A stretch of 64,000 bases of DNA from Monodelphis domestica (taxonomy: Eukaryota; Chordata; Mammalia; Didelphimorphia; Didelphidae). The translations under genes and the position numbers were made by a program. The stretch is from assembly GCF_027887165.1 (NCBI RefSeq), contig NC_077229.1, forward strand, positions 206,028,753 through 206,092,752, read 5' to 3'. Below the pieces are notes generated by a model. It saw nothing but the letters and a program-made list of their open reading frames with translations, ran no database searches and was not told where the DNA came from. Below, in pieces: positions 47,616 through 60,107 of the stretch (its first letter is position 1; each line of letters opens with the position of its first letter).

Positions 47616-48765
47616 GCAGAGAAGATGCCAACCTGCACTGGTAGAGAAAGTACCCTTATCAAGGAGTCTCCTATCAAGGAAACCTCGGCTGTACTCCCTA
47701 TCCCTAGTATATTCTTATACCAGCTGAATCAGAATTGCTAACAGTAATTCACTCCAAGTGGCACTGTACAACCTTATTTGGACTGCACATTGCTTAATTG
47801 CAAAGAAACAAAATGCTCCATATCTCCTCTCTCTAGGAAACTAATCCTTATTCTCCTTTGCATGCTGATTATAACAGGAACACATTTAACTTTGTGCCTG
47901 AATGAAAACTACATGATGGAGTTGGAATCTGTGCCATGGCATCCAAACTTTGTCAATGTCATTTATTTTCAAGGCATTTACAGCTGGGAGCATCTCAAAG
48001 GCACAGTCTAAACTGGCACTCATTGCTCTTTGTAATTTATTAAATGATACTAACTACAGGCTATGTGTGATTCCATCTTCATCTTCTGCTTTAGGATCCC
48101 ATTCACCTAACCACAAAATAATAGAATACAAAGCAACACTACGAATTCTGTCTGAAAATAATCATCATAGTTCTTGAAGCCCACCCAAAAACTAGTTACA
48201 GTTCTGAATTATTTTTCTCAGTTGACATCTAAAGAGAAAGGATGTTGGCCACAGAAAGATGCATTCAGAATGCATGACTTGAAGAGAACTGAAAGGGGAG
48301 CTAGCATAATTAACCAGGGGATTACTTGAAAATTAGTCACTTCCTTCCCCACACCCCTAAGAATAAGAAAATATCAGCTTCCACAGTCTGTGTATTGTGC
48401 TCTAATGTCAAATTGTCCTCTGTTAAAATGGAAATATTTAAATTTTTTAAGTTCTTATAGATAACCTTTACAACATGGGCAACTGAAAGTAAGAATTGAC
48501 TGTGTAAATTTGTTGTGTCTTTAAGGGAGTGAAACATATAAATAGGAACTAGAAAATAAGTTCAAATTACTTTGGTTCTCATTCTAAGAAATCATGAGTA
48601 TTCTCAGAATTATGAGGGGGAAAATGAAATGGATTCTTTACCTTGAGAAGCAGCCATGACAAAGTAGATAGAAAGCTGGTCTCAAAATCAAGATTATATA
48701 TTACAACATATATTTAACTACTACTTCTACTACTATTCCTCCTACTGTAATATTATCTCACTAAT
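47616..48765. other. Non-repeat spacer
   Basis: No repeat recognised apart from a SINE-like scrap near 48655-48700. The frames at 47778-48177 show no domain or splice support. Confidence 0.4.
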
Positions 48766-48767
48766 AT

Positions 48768-48995
48768 TATTAGTATGATAATACTAATATTTTCTCACTT
48801 GATCCTGACAATAACCCATTTCTATTATTATCTGTTATTCCCATCCATTGTACAGATAAAGAAACTGAGGCAAAAAGTGATTAAATGGCTTGCTAAGAAG
48901 TCATACAGCTAATATGTGTCTGAGGTAGGATCTGAATTTAGGAATTCATGACTCCAAAGTCCAGCATTCTTAACCCTGCACAATCTAGCAAGTTA
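48768..48995 (-). mobile_element. MIR SINE, antisense
   Basis: TTTTCTCACTTGATCCTGAC, CATCCATTGTACAGATAAAG, AAACTGAGGCAAAAAGTGAT, CATACAGCTAATATGTGTCT and GAGGTAGGATCTGAATTTAG are reversed MIR blocks in order. Confidence 0.88.
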
Positions 48996-49159
48996 TTTAA
49001 TTTCCCAATGTTCTAGGCAACTCTACTACTATATGCTGCAGAATAGATGCCAACTAGCTTTGGTAAAGGGAATTTATTTATCTAGAGTTCCATAAATTAG
49101 TTAAAACATTCAGTTTATATTCTTATTCATATGGAAGTTAATGATGAGATAGTATTAAA

Positions 49160-49315
49160 GACAGTGTACTCCACTGGAGAGAATACTGGCTGAAATCAGA
49201 GGACTGGCTTCAAATCCCACCTCTGATGTTTCTATCCTGTATGACTTTGGATTTTTTATCTTCTTTGGGTCTCAATTTCTCATCTAGAAAATGAGAGGGT
49301 TTGGGTCCTGTGATC
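49160..49315 (+). mobile_element. THER1-type SINE
   Basis: GAAATCAGAGGACTGGCTTC, AAATCCCACCTCTGATG, TATGACTTTGGATTTTTTAT and GTCTCAATTTCTCATCTAG are in sense order. Confidence 0.8.
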
Positions 49316-51090
49316 CCATGATGTAATAAATACCATGAAGACATAACCAAATCATTATTCCTTGATTAGAAAATATTTTGGCATCATTCATTAATATTTA
49401 TTAGGCATGCTTAAGACTCACAATACTAGACAAAGTATTCTGAGGCTGAGACAATATGGTGATATGACGTTGGAAGTTCTTAAGAAGACTAAATAAATGG
49501 ATGCATAGCAACAATATACATAAAAATTTATTCAAATATATGGTACCATCTGATTCTAAAAATGTGTTTAGCACAAGTTCCTGGCATATACTAAGCAGCA
49601 CCTGCTCTCCACCAAAGCTTCAAATGCCCAGATTCAATTCAGTTCCATTTACCAAATCTATATTCAGTTTCTTCTATGTGAAAAGTAATGGTTTGGTTAT
49701 TGGAAATACAAAGGAAAAACAAACACACAAACAGCATAGTCCTTATCCTCAAGGAGATTACATTAGAAGAAGGGCCCTATGAAACATAACAAAAGTCACT
49801 AAAAATCTCTTTCAAGGGGTTGGCTGGGCATAATTCCTTCTGGGATTTGTAGTGATTCCCAGTTTGGGAAGAGAGGAAAATACAAGATTAGCTTTCAAGG
49901 AGGGGGTAGGGGATAGAGGGTAGGCGCAAAGGTTTTTCACATAAGAGCTCTAGGGAGCTTTCTAAGATTTTCTGGGATAAGGAGGAAAGAGGAGGGAAGT
50001 GACATTCATCCTATGGCAACAGCAGTCTGCCACATCTGCAGTTTCCTTCTCTGATCATGAGAGACAATTTCCAAGTGGACAAGCTAAGAGATGTGTGAAT
50101 GTCAGGCACTTCAGTAGCAAACATGCTAAAGAAACGAATCATCCAAAAACTGTTGATCCCTACCCCAATCCTGCCTTACTTCTGTTTGGTTTTTTTGTCA
50201 ATATATTTGCCATATTTGCCATATGTTAATATTAAACCCACTCTTTATGCTTCTGGGTATCCCTTTGTTTGCAGCATGAAGCCACAGAAGAGATAGACCT
50301 TTCCTAGACCAAGACTGAGATCTCCCCCCTCAGCCCATTGGGTTTTTTTTTTTTCGGTGATGAAATATATATGAGCCATTCCATAACTAGATTTCTCTAA
50401 CTGGGGACATAGATTATCAGACATTTTATAATGATTCTCCTCTCACTGGAAACATAGACACGAATCATAGCATAACTATACTTTTCTAACAGGGGAAATA
50501 GACATGATCTATTTCATAATATTCTTCTAAGAGAATTACTGCTGATGCAGGCCATATTTAATAAATCCCCCATATAAATATGAACCGAATGTTATAAATT
50601 TAATGCAAGACATCCTAGACCAAATGAGAAGTATCTAGGACCATGCAAAGGGAGCATACTATTAGAGCACTTTGAAAAGGAGATACATAGTTTAAGAATA
50701 GATGCCTTTATTCTTCTTATCCTTAGTCAGGGGAAACAACATAGATTATTGTTCATAACTCTTTCATAGAGGGATTCTATTGTGTTTGAATGACTTCTTA
50801 AATATTCATCAAGGACCTCTCCTTGAAGATTTGGAAAAACCAAGAAAGGCCACTGAAAGAATTTCTACTTGGGAAGAAATTTGTTTTTCCTGTTTAATCT
50901 CAAAGAAAATTAAGTCACTTCATAGTTTTGAATAGCTCTGGATGTATCCTTAACTTTGAGCAGGTAGACGAGTGTACTTATATATTGCAAATAAGCTTGA
51001 CTCCAAAGATGGTCTAATAGATTTGTTACTTGGTTTGAGTATGAGTCAAATACCCCTTGTCTTTTTTTTCTACTCATAGTAACCATTTAA
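49316..51090. other. Spacer, no gene recognised
   Basis: Possible reversed L2 end near 49660-49765 (ATTGGAAATACAAAGG, TCCTCAAGGAGATTACATT). The frames at 49501-50296 lack motifs or splice context. Confidence 0.4.
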
Positions 51091-51091
51091 G

Positions 51092-51250
51092 AGGGAGCAG
51101 AGCCTAGTGGGTGAAGGGCAAACCTTGAAATTAGGAAAATCTGGGTTTAATTCCCATTTTCTGACACATTCTAGCTATGTCACCATGGACATCATTGAAC
51201 CTCTCAGAGCCTTTGAAAGGTCTTTAAGACTATAAATTACAAGTAATTTA
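51092..51250 (+). mobile_element. THER1/MIR-type SINE
   Basis: GAGCAGAGCCTAGTGGGTGA, AAAATCTGGGTTTAATTCCC, ATTCTAGCTATGTCACCATG and TTGAACCTCTCAGAGCC are sense head and core. Confidence 0.8.
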
Positions 51251-51404
51251 CTTATCTGTGGAGGTGATGAAACTTTATTTCACATCAGGAATTCCCTCCT
51301 CAGATGAAATCACAATTCTTGACCATAGACAACAAAGATAGTTAACATCTTTTTAATAATACAAACAAACAAAAAAGAAATAGTATCATATAAAAAAGCT
51401 TTAT

Positions 51405-51845
51405 CTCTAAGCAGTTAGCAATATAGCTGGGTCTATTTCCCAAGGAGATTAGGGAAAAATGAAAAGCACCTATATGTTCCAAGATATTCATAGCAGTTCT
51501 CTTTGTAGTGGCAAAGAACTAGAAATTCAGGGGATATCCATCATGCGAAATGGCTAAACAACTCAGAGGATATGATAATGATGGAATGTTATTATGGTGT
51601 AAGAAATGAAGATCAGAATTTTAAAAAAAAACATGGAAATAACTGCATGAGAATTTGAACAGTGAAACAAATAGAAGCAAGGGAACATTATATATAATAT
51701 TTGAAGAATATTATGAATGTTCACTTACAGAGAATGAACTGAGAAGTGGAAACATGAGACCTAATCTATGTATTTTGCCAGATGATGACTACTATGGTGT
51801 GAGGAAGGAGAGTGAAGAGTTGAATGAAAAAATATAAATTTTAAG
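51405..51845 (+). mobile_element. Older L1 ORF2 3' fragment
   Basis: TTCATAGCAGTTCTCTTTGT, AGTGGCAAAGAACTAGAAAT, GATGGAATGTTATTATGGTG and TAAGAAATGAAGATCAG match, with decay, the ORF2 C-terminal DNA of the other L1 copies. The 60-codon frame at 51655 is part of it. Confidence 0.7.
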
Positions 51846-51859
51846 TGCACATTAAGTTT

Positions 51860-52110
51860 GAATGAATAAATTAATAAATGAAAAAGCATTTACTATATGC
51901 TAAGCACTAGGGATGCCAATAGAAGAAAGTGAGACAAGACCTGCTCTCAAGGATCTCAGGCTCTAATTGGGGGAGATGACACCTACAAGAAAGTTTATTT
52001 TAAGGACATGTGGAAAGTACTGGAAGGCATAAGAGTATAATAGTGGGAGTAAATGGCAAGGCCCAGGCAATAGATTATGGCAGAGCTGAGAGTCTGTAGG
52101 ATATAGAGGC
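51860..52110 (-). mobile_element. L2-type remnant, antisense
   Basis: AAAAAGCATTTACTATATGC, TAAGCACTAGGGATGCCAAT, CCTGCTCTCAAGGATCTCAG and GGGGGAGATGACACCTACAA follow reversed L2 order. Confidence 0.8.
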
Positions 52111-52439
52111 TGACAAGCAATGATACATGGTAGCCTTCCATCTCAGTAGAATTGATTTCCACATCCAAGGTATATGAGCAGTCAAGCAACTTAGATGGGT
52201 TAATGGTGGGAGGAGTTAATGAGTAAGCAAAGTGGTACTGTGCCTTTCATGATAGCTAGTCTTACTGATTCCCTTGACCTAAAGGGGTTCACTAATGAGC
52301 AGGGATCTGGGCAAGGGATTGATGAGGCAAGAGTGCCTCTGGTGGCAGCAGGTCTTTCTGCTGCTTTTCAATCCCAGATGACTTCTTTTCTCATTTCCAT
52401 ATACTTTATACTATTCTTTCTGAATTCTCTTGCTTTTAT

Positions 52440-52905
52440 GTATTTTTAATTATATTCACACTTAGTATGGACCTTGTTCTGATTTTGCTTTCTTGTTTGC
52501 TTTACTTTTCATATTTTTAGATGTCTATATTTCAATTTTCTTATTGGCCAATAATTTTTCATTATGATAGGATATATATTTGATTATTTTTTCACTAATT
52601 TTCTAAGCATTTTACAGATGCTGTAGGTTGGACATTTTTGCTATTAGAAATAAAATTGCCATAAATTTTTTTATGAATAAGACTTTTCTAACTCAGGTTA
52701 TAATCTTAGTAGTGGTATCAGAGGAGTAAAGAGCATAATCATTTTTCTATCTTCTTGCATATTGCCATATTGCCTTCTAAGATGTTATGCCAGTTCATCA
52801 CTTCAATAGCCCCAATAAAAGTATATTTATTTCTCTATATCCTGCATATGAGCTTTATCATTTTCAACTCTCTTTGCTAATTTAATGAAATCTCTTTCTA
52901 CCCTC
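52440..52905 (-). mobile_element. Older L1 fragment, antisense
   Basis: Reversed ORF2 C-terminal DNA: TTATAATCTTAGTAGTGGTA, GCATATTGCCATATTGCCTT and GCCAGTTCATCACTTCAATA correspond to the region at 38225-38345 in the antisense full-length copy. Strongly decayed. Confidence 0.65.
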
Positions 52906-53269
52906 TCAATAGATGATGGAGGATGAAATCTTTGATTTATGTTTTGAAAGATAGAATGGAGAAGGACCAGGAATGGAATAGGAAAGATAGAACCTATAAT
53001 GGTGACTAGTGATGTAAAGGTTCTGAAATGGGTCAAAGAGCAACAAACATTAGTTGAGAGTACTAGACAAATCAAATTTGGAGTGGAGGGAGTGAATACA
53101 TATGTAATAGAAGAGAAGGAAGACAGTATGTTATGGAAGATTCTCATGTCTTCCCTGGCTTCTTTCAACTCCCAGCTAGAATCTACCAGAAGCCTTCTTC
53201 AATCCCACTTAGTGCTACTGCTTTCCCTCTGTTATCATCTCTAATGTATCCTGTATATATTTTGTTCTT

Positions 53270-53435
53270 GTTTAGCCATTTGCTTGTTTTCTTCACTCTT
53301 TAGACTGTGAGGTCCTTGAGAGAAGAGGAAGGATGTTTTTGTGTTTGCTTGTTTTTTCTTTCTTTGTAACCCTATCACTTAGCACAATACCCAAAATATG
53401 GGAAGCCTTAATAAATGCTTGTTAGCCTTATTTGA
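53270..53435 (+). mobile_element. L2-type 3' end, sense
   Basis: TTTAGACTGTGAGGTCCTTG, TTTCTTTGTAACCCTATCAC, TTAGCACAATACCCAAAATA and CCTTAATAAATGCTTGTTAG are the sense L2 terminal block. Confidence 0.85.
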
Positions 53436-55639
53436 CTTGGAAAACATGGGTAAAAATTTTCATCTTGGTGTGGAGAAAAAGACAGAAATCCCTGAAGGAC
53501 CTTGTGAGTAGGCATTGTTTCATTATTTGAACTTGTATCCCAAGTGTGCATGGTACCTGGAACATAGACTAATTAATAAATATTCATGGATTGGTGGATT
53601 GATCTGGCAGAGGAGAATTGCAAAAGGATTGGCCCCATTATTGAACAGACTTGATTATTATGAGTTTGACAATGACAATAATTATTCTTATGTTTTCTCT
53701 ATGCCCATGTCTTACCTTAAAGGATGACAGTTCTGTTCAAATCAATACAGTCTTTGAAAGGAAAAGCCATATGAACTAATATATAAAGGAACTGAGAAAA
53801 GAAAAATAAAATCTTTCAAATACAACTGTAATTTTATAATGCAGAGAGAAAGGAGTGCTCTGCTGAAAGACTTTGAAAAATTAAGTTCATTGAGAAAGAT
53901 ATCATTGGTAGAACTCAGCATTATGAAATTATTGCTTAATTTATTATTTCTGAAACCCAGCTGCTGCCAACAAACATTCTTTTGTCCTAAAATAAGCAAC
54001 AGGTAGACGACCTGGCCTTGGAAAACATTGTATCCTAAATGGGGTTAGGGAAAAATGTTAATTACAACCTAGAACATTCCAGAGAATCTTTAATAAACTA
54101 CTTCTTTCTGCCACTTAACTGTACTTCAAGTATTAGGCATTGGGTCATATTATTCTATGTATAAATCAGCTCTAATTTATATATTCCATTATTAGGGAAA
54201 ATACTAGCACAGGCCCTTAATAAACTGATCAGTTAAGAGAAGAAACATTGTTATAGCCAAATCTACATAGAAAAATGAATATGACTTTAGAACTCATCAG
54301 AGATAATATGTTAGAATAAAAGTGTCAAACATGAAGCCACTTTGTGACTCACAACAGTCCTGAGTATGGCCCAAACCAGATTAAAATGTTCCCATCTGCT
54401 TTTAATATACTGATGAAGACATTAAATTAATATGGCTCACAGGGAACTTTGTTATATGGTTTAGTGGCCCCTGTTTCTATTTTGAATTTGATACTACAGA
54501 TTTAGAAGACTCTTCCATATTGGTTATAGATCAACTTAGTTTATTCATTTAAATTTTGCCTGAACACTTCCCATTAAAGTACTTAAGTATCTGTTCCTAT
54601 ATTCCTATGATATGCTTACAGAATGAACTAATGCACATCCACGTTCCTTCAAGAGTAATAGGCATTTATTTTTTAAAAAATTATAATAACTGAAAGATGT
54701 GACTTTCTTGAGGGCATCATTACTCTAAGTCCATTAATCAACCAGAAAACAAATCATACAATATATATTGATCACCATGAGGTATGAGTTGCCAAGCCTA
54801 GAGCCCAGAATTGTCTGACTCAGTGACTTTTGTGTCTGCCACTAAGCATGCCATCTCTTCAGATAAGGGTTTGGTCTTGGCTCCACTTCAGCTAAAGACA
54901 TTTCAAACTTGATATCCCGATATATTACCAATCTTGATGTCTCAGCTTAATAGCAAATGTATTTATATCAGACTGATGACATTCAAATTCTAAGGAAAGT
55001 GAAATGAATTTTTTTTTAAATGAAAAATTATAAAGGCACAGGAATTGTCTTCAGTTTTCCTGCAATGATATTTTTGACTTGGCTTTTGGGGATTAGATTT
55101 TTAAATGATCAGTACAGAAGAAATGTTGTGGACCAACTCATTCTCATCAAATCTAGAAACATTTTTAACCATTTAAAAATTGATTGAATTTTCTTAAGCT
55201 CATGTTAGACAATGGACTTCCATATTCAAATATCAATATCATTAAAACTTCTAGTAAATAATTGATTATACAAATTTTGAACTGAAATGGACTCCAGCTA
55301 CTTTAACCCAAAATGAATCACCACCAACAAGTGGTTATCCAGTCTCTGTTCAAATCCTGATCAGCATGTTCTACAGTGCTCCTAGGATAAGAAAGAACAC
55401 ATGTTTTTTGTTTGTGCTCCATGCATCAGATTACTACTCCATTTATAGGTGCAAAATGAATCAGTTGCAAAGAAATATTTTCACTGGAAGTAGCATGGAA
55501 AATAAACATTCTTCTTCAGAATAATATTACAAGAGAGTCAATTTAAGTCTTGCACAAGTCAAAGCATTTGGGAAAGGCATTTTGACATCCATTTCTAATG
55601 CCAGACATGACCTGATGTCTTGTGTGCTAACTTTTTAAA
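53436..55639. other. AT-rich non-repeat spacer
   Basis: No repeat or coding feature recognised with confidence. A minus-strand segment at 53716-53791 is bounded by strong splice-like signals; see findings. Confidence 0.4.
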
Positions 55640-55643
55640 GGAC
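55640..55643. repeat. LTR target duplication
   Basis: GGAC, repeated at 56462-56465. Confidence 0.5.
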
Positions 55644-56461
55644 TGAAAGGGAATTCTTCATTCTCTTTGTCTATTTTTAAATTAATCAAGCAAAATCTTA
55701 AACACTCCTACTTAACATCAAGTAAGGGAGTTCCCAAGTCACTTACTAAAATGGCTAACAACTTCAGAAACTTATGAATCCCTTGATAAGAGTTTACACC
55801 CTCAGAAGAAAAGAGGTGGATCCCATAAACACTGCCCTCCTAGGCAGTGCTAGGCAATTAGAAAGCTTTAATTGGCTCCTGTAAAGAAGGGAAGGGACAG
55901 GAAGGGACATGGAAAAGGACTATAAAAAGTCCTGAACTTCCTGTCCAAGGGGTCTTAGACCTGAATTTTGAGTTTGGAAGATCTTGGATTGGGACGGCAG
56001 AATGGAGCTACAATTTGAGACTTTGACCTGGAAACTCTGGCTCTTGGACTACTTTGAGTAAGACTGCTCCTGAATCTTCTCCTTTAGAGCTTCAGCTTGG
56101 GTGAGTGAGAAGTTGACCCTCCTCTCCTGGCTTCTGGAGAGATTAGTTCTGGAGAGGCCTCCCCTTCTTGGAGGAGGCCAAGTGGATTGAATCCTTGTTT
56201 AATTCACTACAAAGTCCTCCAGCTCAGGGGTTAATGATCCTTGTGTGGGTTGAGCTGGGATAGAAAAACATTTAGGGTGATAGGTTATACTTCTTACTCT
56301 ACCCTCTTTTACATTTCTCTGCTTTCACTCATTCCACCTCTTTGTAAATAAAGCTAATGAAAGTCAATTTAACTTGAGCTATAATATTTTTAAATCAGCA
56401 ACCACAGTATTATCTTAGAACTCTCATATATTTAGTAAAACCCTTAATTTAATTCCTTACA
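55644..56461 (+). mobile_element. Solo LTR of an endogenous retrovirus
   Basis: Begins TGAAAGG and ends CCTTACA, an imperfect inverted repeat, with flush 4-bp duplications GGAC. It contains a TATA box (TATAAAAAG at 55921-55929) and an AATAAA signal at 56347-56352. The tail includes CCCTTAATTTAATTCC and resembles the tail of the LTR at 1785-2467 (CCCTAAAATTTATCC). No internal gag, pol or env frame is nearby. 818 bases fits a class I LTR; class is inferred. Confidence 0.65.
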
Positions 56462-56719
56462 GGACCAATACTTTTTATTATCTTGTGAGCCTAGATTTAG
56501 AACTGAAGGAGCTCTAGGTGTCCACTAGTTAAACTCAAAATCCCATTTTAGAGATGAGAAATTAGGACCCAGAGATGGGTTGCCATGTGGAAGAGAGATT
56601 AGAGTTGTTTCTAAAACCAGAATTTAGAATTAATTTAGAATAAAAAAAAACAAAAACCAGAATTTAATATTATAGATATTTTTAAGGAGGCACTGTCTTT
56701 AATATTATGGGATAAATAG

Positions 56720-56948
56720 TTTTGAAGCTGGGGGTAGAACTTAGCTATTAGAATTGTTCAAAAGTAGGATGGGTTGCCTCAGTATCTCAAGAAGTGATGT
56801 GCTTCCATTCATTGGAGGTCTTCAATCAAAAGTTGAAAAATCACTCATGAGGTACTTTATAGAGCAAGGTGCTTTTGGTATATGGGTTGGACTAGATGGT
56901 CACTGAAGTTCCTTACAACTCCTATATTTTGTAATTCTCTAGCTTCCC
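56720..56948 (+). mobile_element. L3/CR1 3'-end fragment
   Basis: GGATGGGTTGCCTCAGTATC, ATTCATTGGAGGTCTTCAAT, ATATGGGTTGGACTAGATGG and TTCCTTACAACTCCTATATT are the sense L3 3' terminus. Confidence 0.85.
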
Positions 56949-56999
56949 TAAGGTCACATTGAAGTAAGAAGTAGGAGAGCTGGGATCTTTATCACTAAT

Positions 57000-57060
57000 C
57001 TCTTTTGTGTGTAAACCTAGCAGTAGGATTTCTGGGTCAAAAGTAACTTTATATATATTT
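57000..57060 (-). mobile_element. L1 scrap, antisense
   Basis: GTAAACCTAGCAGTAGGATT followed by TCTGGGTCAAAAGT matches the reversed ORF2 DNA at 38219-38260. It lies just upstream of a sense L1 fragment, suggesting a 5'-inverted insertion. Confidence 0.5.
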
Positions 57061-57239
57061 GAACTCTCTGCCAACTCTATGTACAGGTAGAATACAACAG
57101 CCAGTCATGTGAGAAGCTTCAAGAAAATTTAAATGCCTCCTTGCCCTCAAATACCTTCCCACTGACCTGCCACAGTGCTCAAGACTCCAACCAGTAAAGA
57201 AGTGATTCTTTTGTATTAAATCACTGACAAAAAGAAAGG

Positions 57240-57780
57240 CTTCATATACCCCAAGATATTTAAAGTAACTTTTTTGTGGAAGTAAAGAACTAGAAAAAAA
57301 GTAGGTGCCTCTTAACTGAGATATGGCCAAACAAATTATGACATATTAATGAAATATTACTGCAATGTAAGAAACTACAAATATGCTGAATACAGAAAAT
57401 TGTGGAAAAATTTTATATGAACTGATGTAAATAATATACACAATGATTCATTGTAGTAAATGGAAAGAAAAACCACACACAAAAACAAAACACTGAAAAT
57501 TAACATTGCAAACTGAGGAAGAATAAGCTTGGACACAAAGAAACCATATGAGACCTTTCTCTGCTCTTTTAGAAAGGTAGGGGAATCTACTGATGTGGAA
57601 TATTTAATATAATGTCAGATTCTTTTTTATATATTGAAAAGTTTTGCTATTTTTCCTGTTTAAAAAATTATTTTTATAAGAAATAGCATTCTAGGAAGAG
57701 AAAGGAGAAACTTACAGGGGGAAATCTAAATTATGTAATAACAAAATGTATCAATAAAAATCTACTAAAAAAAAGTCTAG
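57240..57780 (+). mobile_element. Older L1 3'-end fragment
   Basis: GTGGAAGTAAAGAACTAGAA, GTGCCTCTTAACTGAGATAT, AATATACACAATGATTCATT, GGGAATCTACTGATGTGGAA and TATCAATAAAAATCTAC give the ORF2 C-terminus, 3' UTR and tail of the older L1 group also seen at 22480-22962. Confidence 0.75.
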
Positions 57781-58134
57781 AAAAAGTCCTGTCCAGAGAG
57801 CCCCAAGGAAAATGCAAATATATTGCTGGAATTATAATGAATTAAATGAGTAGAGATTAGTTTTCATACATATATAGGATAGATAAACTTTAGAGGGATA
57901 ATCAGGAAAGCCTTGAACCATGGGATATCATGGTGGAACATATAGGGAAGTGGAGAAAATTAGCAGGAGATAGCCTTGGAGCAGCAGATGCCTACAGGTA
58001 AGGACTCCAATAAGAAACATACAAAACCCTCAAAGATAAATGTTATCTCCTTTATGATTCATGATTCTACCTAAGGTTATCCATGCTCCCTATTTCTTCA
58101 CTTAGAGAGGAAATTTTTCCTATTGTATCTCATG

Positions 58135-58137
<3 letters not shown>

Positions 58138-58204
<67 letters not shown>
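58138..58204. repeat. (GA)n microsatellite
   Basis: About 33 pure GA units just upstream of a MAR1 SINE. Confidence 0.98.
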
Positions 58205-58208
<4 letters not shown>

Positions 58209-58221
58209 ACACGCAATACAT

Positions 58222-58440
58222 GATATTACAGCTAGGTGACATAGTGATATCAGAAAGATTCATCTTTATGAGTTCAAATCCAGCCTCAGACACTTGGTAG
58301 CTGGGTGACCTTGGGCAAGTCACTTAACCTTGTTTGCCTCAGTTCCTCATCTGTAAAATGAATTGGAAAAGGAAATAGCAAGCTACTCCAGTATCGTTGC
58401 AAAAAAAAAAAAAATAGAGTCACAAAGATTTAGACACAAC
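58222..58440 (+). mobile_element. MAR1-type SINE
   Basis: CAGCTAGGTGACATAGTGAT, GAGTTCAAATCCAGCCTCAG, GTAGCTGGGTGACCTTGGGC, CTGTAAAATGAATTGGAAAA and AATAGAGTCACAAAGATTTA are in full sense order with an internal A-run. Confidence 0.93.
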
Positions 58441-58454
58441 TGAAACCACTAAAC

Positions 58455-58600
58455 AACATCATAGAATTTTAGATTTAGAAATAGAAGGGGCCTTAGAAAT
58501 CATTTAGTCCAAACCCCTGATTTCATTTATGAGAAAAATGAGGCTGAAAAAAGTTAAATGATTTGTCCACAATCATTCAACTATAACGCTATTATCTTTG
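58455..58600 (-). mobile_element. THER1-type SINE, antisense
   Basis: AGATTTAGAAATAGAAGGGG, CCTTAGAAATCATTTAGTCC and GAGAAAAATGAGGCTGAAAA are the reversed THER1 tail and core. Confidence 0.8.
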
Positions 58601-58609
58601 CAAAGTCTA

Positions 58610-58760
58610 TCTCCTTTTATTTAATTTGATCTTTTCAAACATCTAATATAAAGTCCATTTTGTAGTTGAGGAAACTGAAATTTGTCTAACATAACACGTT
58701 AGTTTCAGAATCCAAATAAAGTCCCTGACTCCTAACTCTGTGGACTAGACCATCCTTTCA
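58610..58760 (-). mobile_element. MIR fragment, antisense
   Basis: AAGTCCATTTTGTAGTTGAG, GAAACTGAAATTTGTCTAAC and TCCCTGACTCCTAACTCTGT are reversed MIR blocks. Confidence 0.65.
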
Positions 58761-58861
58761 ATACAGACCTGGGATTTTCCTCCCATTTCTAAGACATAGG
58801 GTTTAGATTTGTATAATCTTGTATTTACTATAGAAAGTTTTTTTTTCCTTTAAGAAATGCA

Positions 58862-59062
58862 TTTAGGGGCAGTTTGGTGGCCCAGTGGATAGAAAGCTAT
58901 AGAAGGTCTTGGGTTCAACTCTATTCTCAGACATATCCTAAGTTGTTGACCCTGGATAAGTCACTTAACCCTTATTGCCTAGCATTTATCATTCTTTTGA
59001 CTTGGAACTAATACTTAGTATTGATTCTAAGATAGAAAATAAGGGTTTAAAAGAATAGAAAT
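58862..59062 (+). mobile_element. SINE1-type SINE
   Basis: GGGGCAGTTTGGTGGCCCAG, GTCTTGGGTTCAACTCTATT, GACCCTGGATAAGTCACTTA and TAGTATTGATTCTAAGATAG are in sense order and nearly full length. Confidence 0.9.
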
Positions 59063-60105
59063 TGGTTTCAATTTTCATGATTAAGGTCAAGAAAGTTTTA
59101 ATGGTGAGGGATTAGAGGGGGAAAGGTGATGAAGAAAGGATATGATAATATCAATATAATAATATAGAATATAATAATATTATTCCCTTCTGGTATCTAA
59201 ATAGATGTTCTAGTCTCTTTGGTATTATATTATTCACAAAGTTTTATCTAAATAACAGTTTTCCAACCCATAAACCATATGGAGAAAACTGTGGAGGGAA
59301 AGGAAGAGATGGTCACTTGCTTCATCTATTTCATGAACCAAATTTCATTTTTGACCTCACCCCAGTAACCACACAGTTTATCATTCCTACCTAGAAAAAA
59401 ACACTGCTTGCCTGATAAGGAGAGAATAGTCCAAGTGTGACTTCAAAAAAATGAGGTTGTTGCTAGTGTTCTATTAGAATTTCAGGAGACATATTTGTTC
59501 CTGTTTGTCAGCTCTGACCTCCATGGTGGTGACATGTTTGTACAGCTGCCATCATTTTATCTAAACAAGCTGTTACTTCCCAATGCTATGTCCTGTCCTG
59601 AAGCATAGAAAGAGAATAGATGAAAGGTTTTACAAAGGGACAGCAAATGGCCAGAGTTAGAAAAGGCATTTCCTCAAAGATTTTTTTCAAGATCAAAATC
59701 TTATGCCAATCTTTTAAGAAATGCTTATGAATTTAATTTCCTTTCCTTTGTTTTTAGTTATAATTTCTCCTCAACTGCACTTGTTCTCCTATTTTTCTTT
59801 TTCCCCATTGGATGACAATAATTTGAATTTCTGTAACTTTTTTCTTCCGGTATTTGCTAAGGCTTTTCATAGGTCTCATTGATGGAGTTGCACCATAGTA
59901 CCTCTAATACATTGGGCAGGTTATCAGATAACCTTAATCCAATAATGTATATGGGACCATACAGAAGACATAACTAGTGTAAATTTGACTATGAGCTACA
60001 TTTCCTGATGGTGTTTGGTATCATTGATTTGGTAATATTAAGTGGGTCTTGGAACTGGGTGGACAATTTGGCAATATAGGAGCATGGTTAGCATGCGAGA
60101 AAAGA
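59063..60105. other. Non-repeat spacer
   Basis: No repeat or coding feature recognised. The part at 59450-59600 is more GC-balanced and non-repetitive; see findings. Confidence 0.4.
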
Positions 60106-60107
60106 AA

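Noticed and set aside
52827..53168. 113-codon minus-strand frame
   Set aside because: No domain, AT-rich and partly overlapping an antisense L1 remnant; no splice or promoter support.
58120..58323. 67-codon minus frame rich in L and S
   Set aside because: Shadow of the GA repeat and MAR1 SINE.
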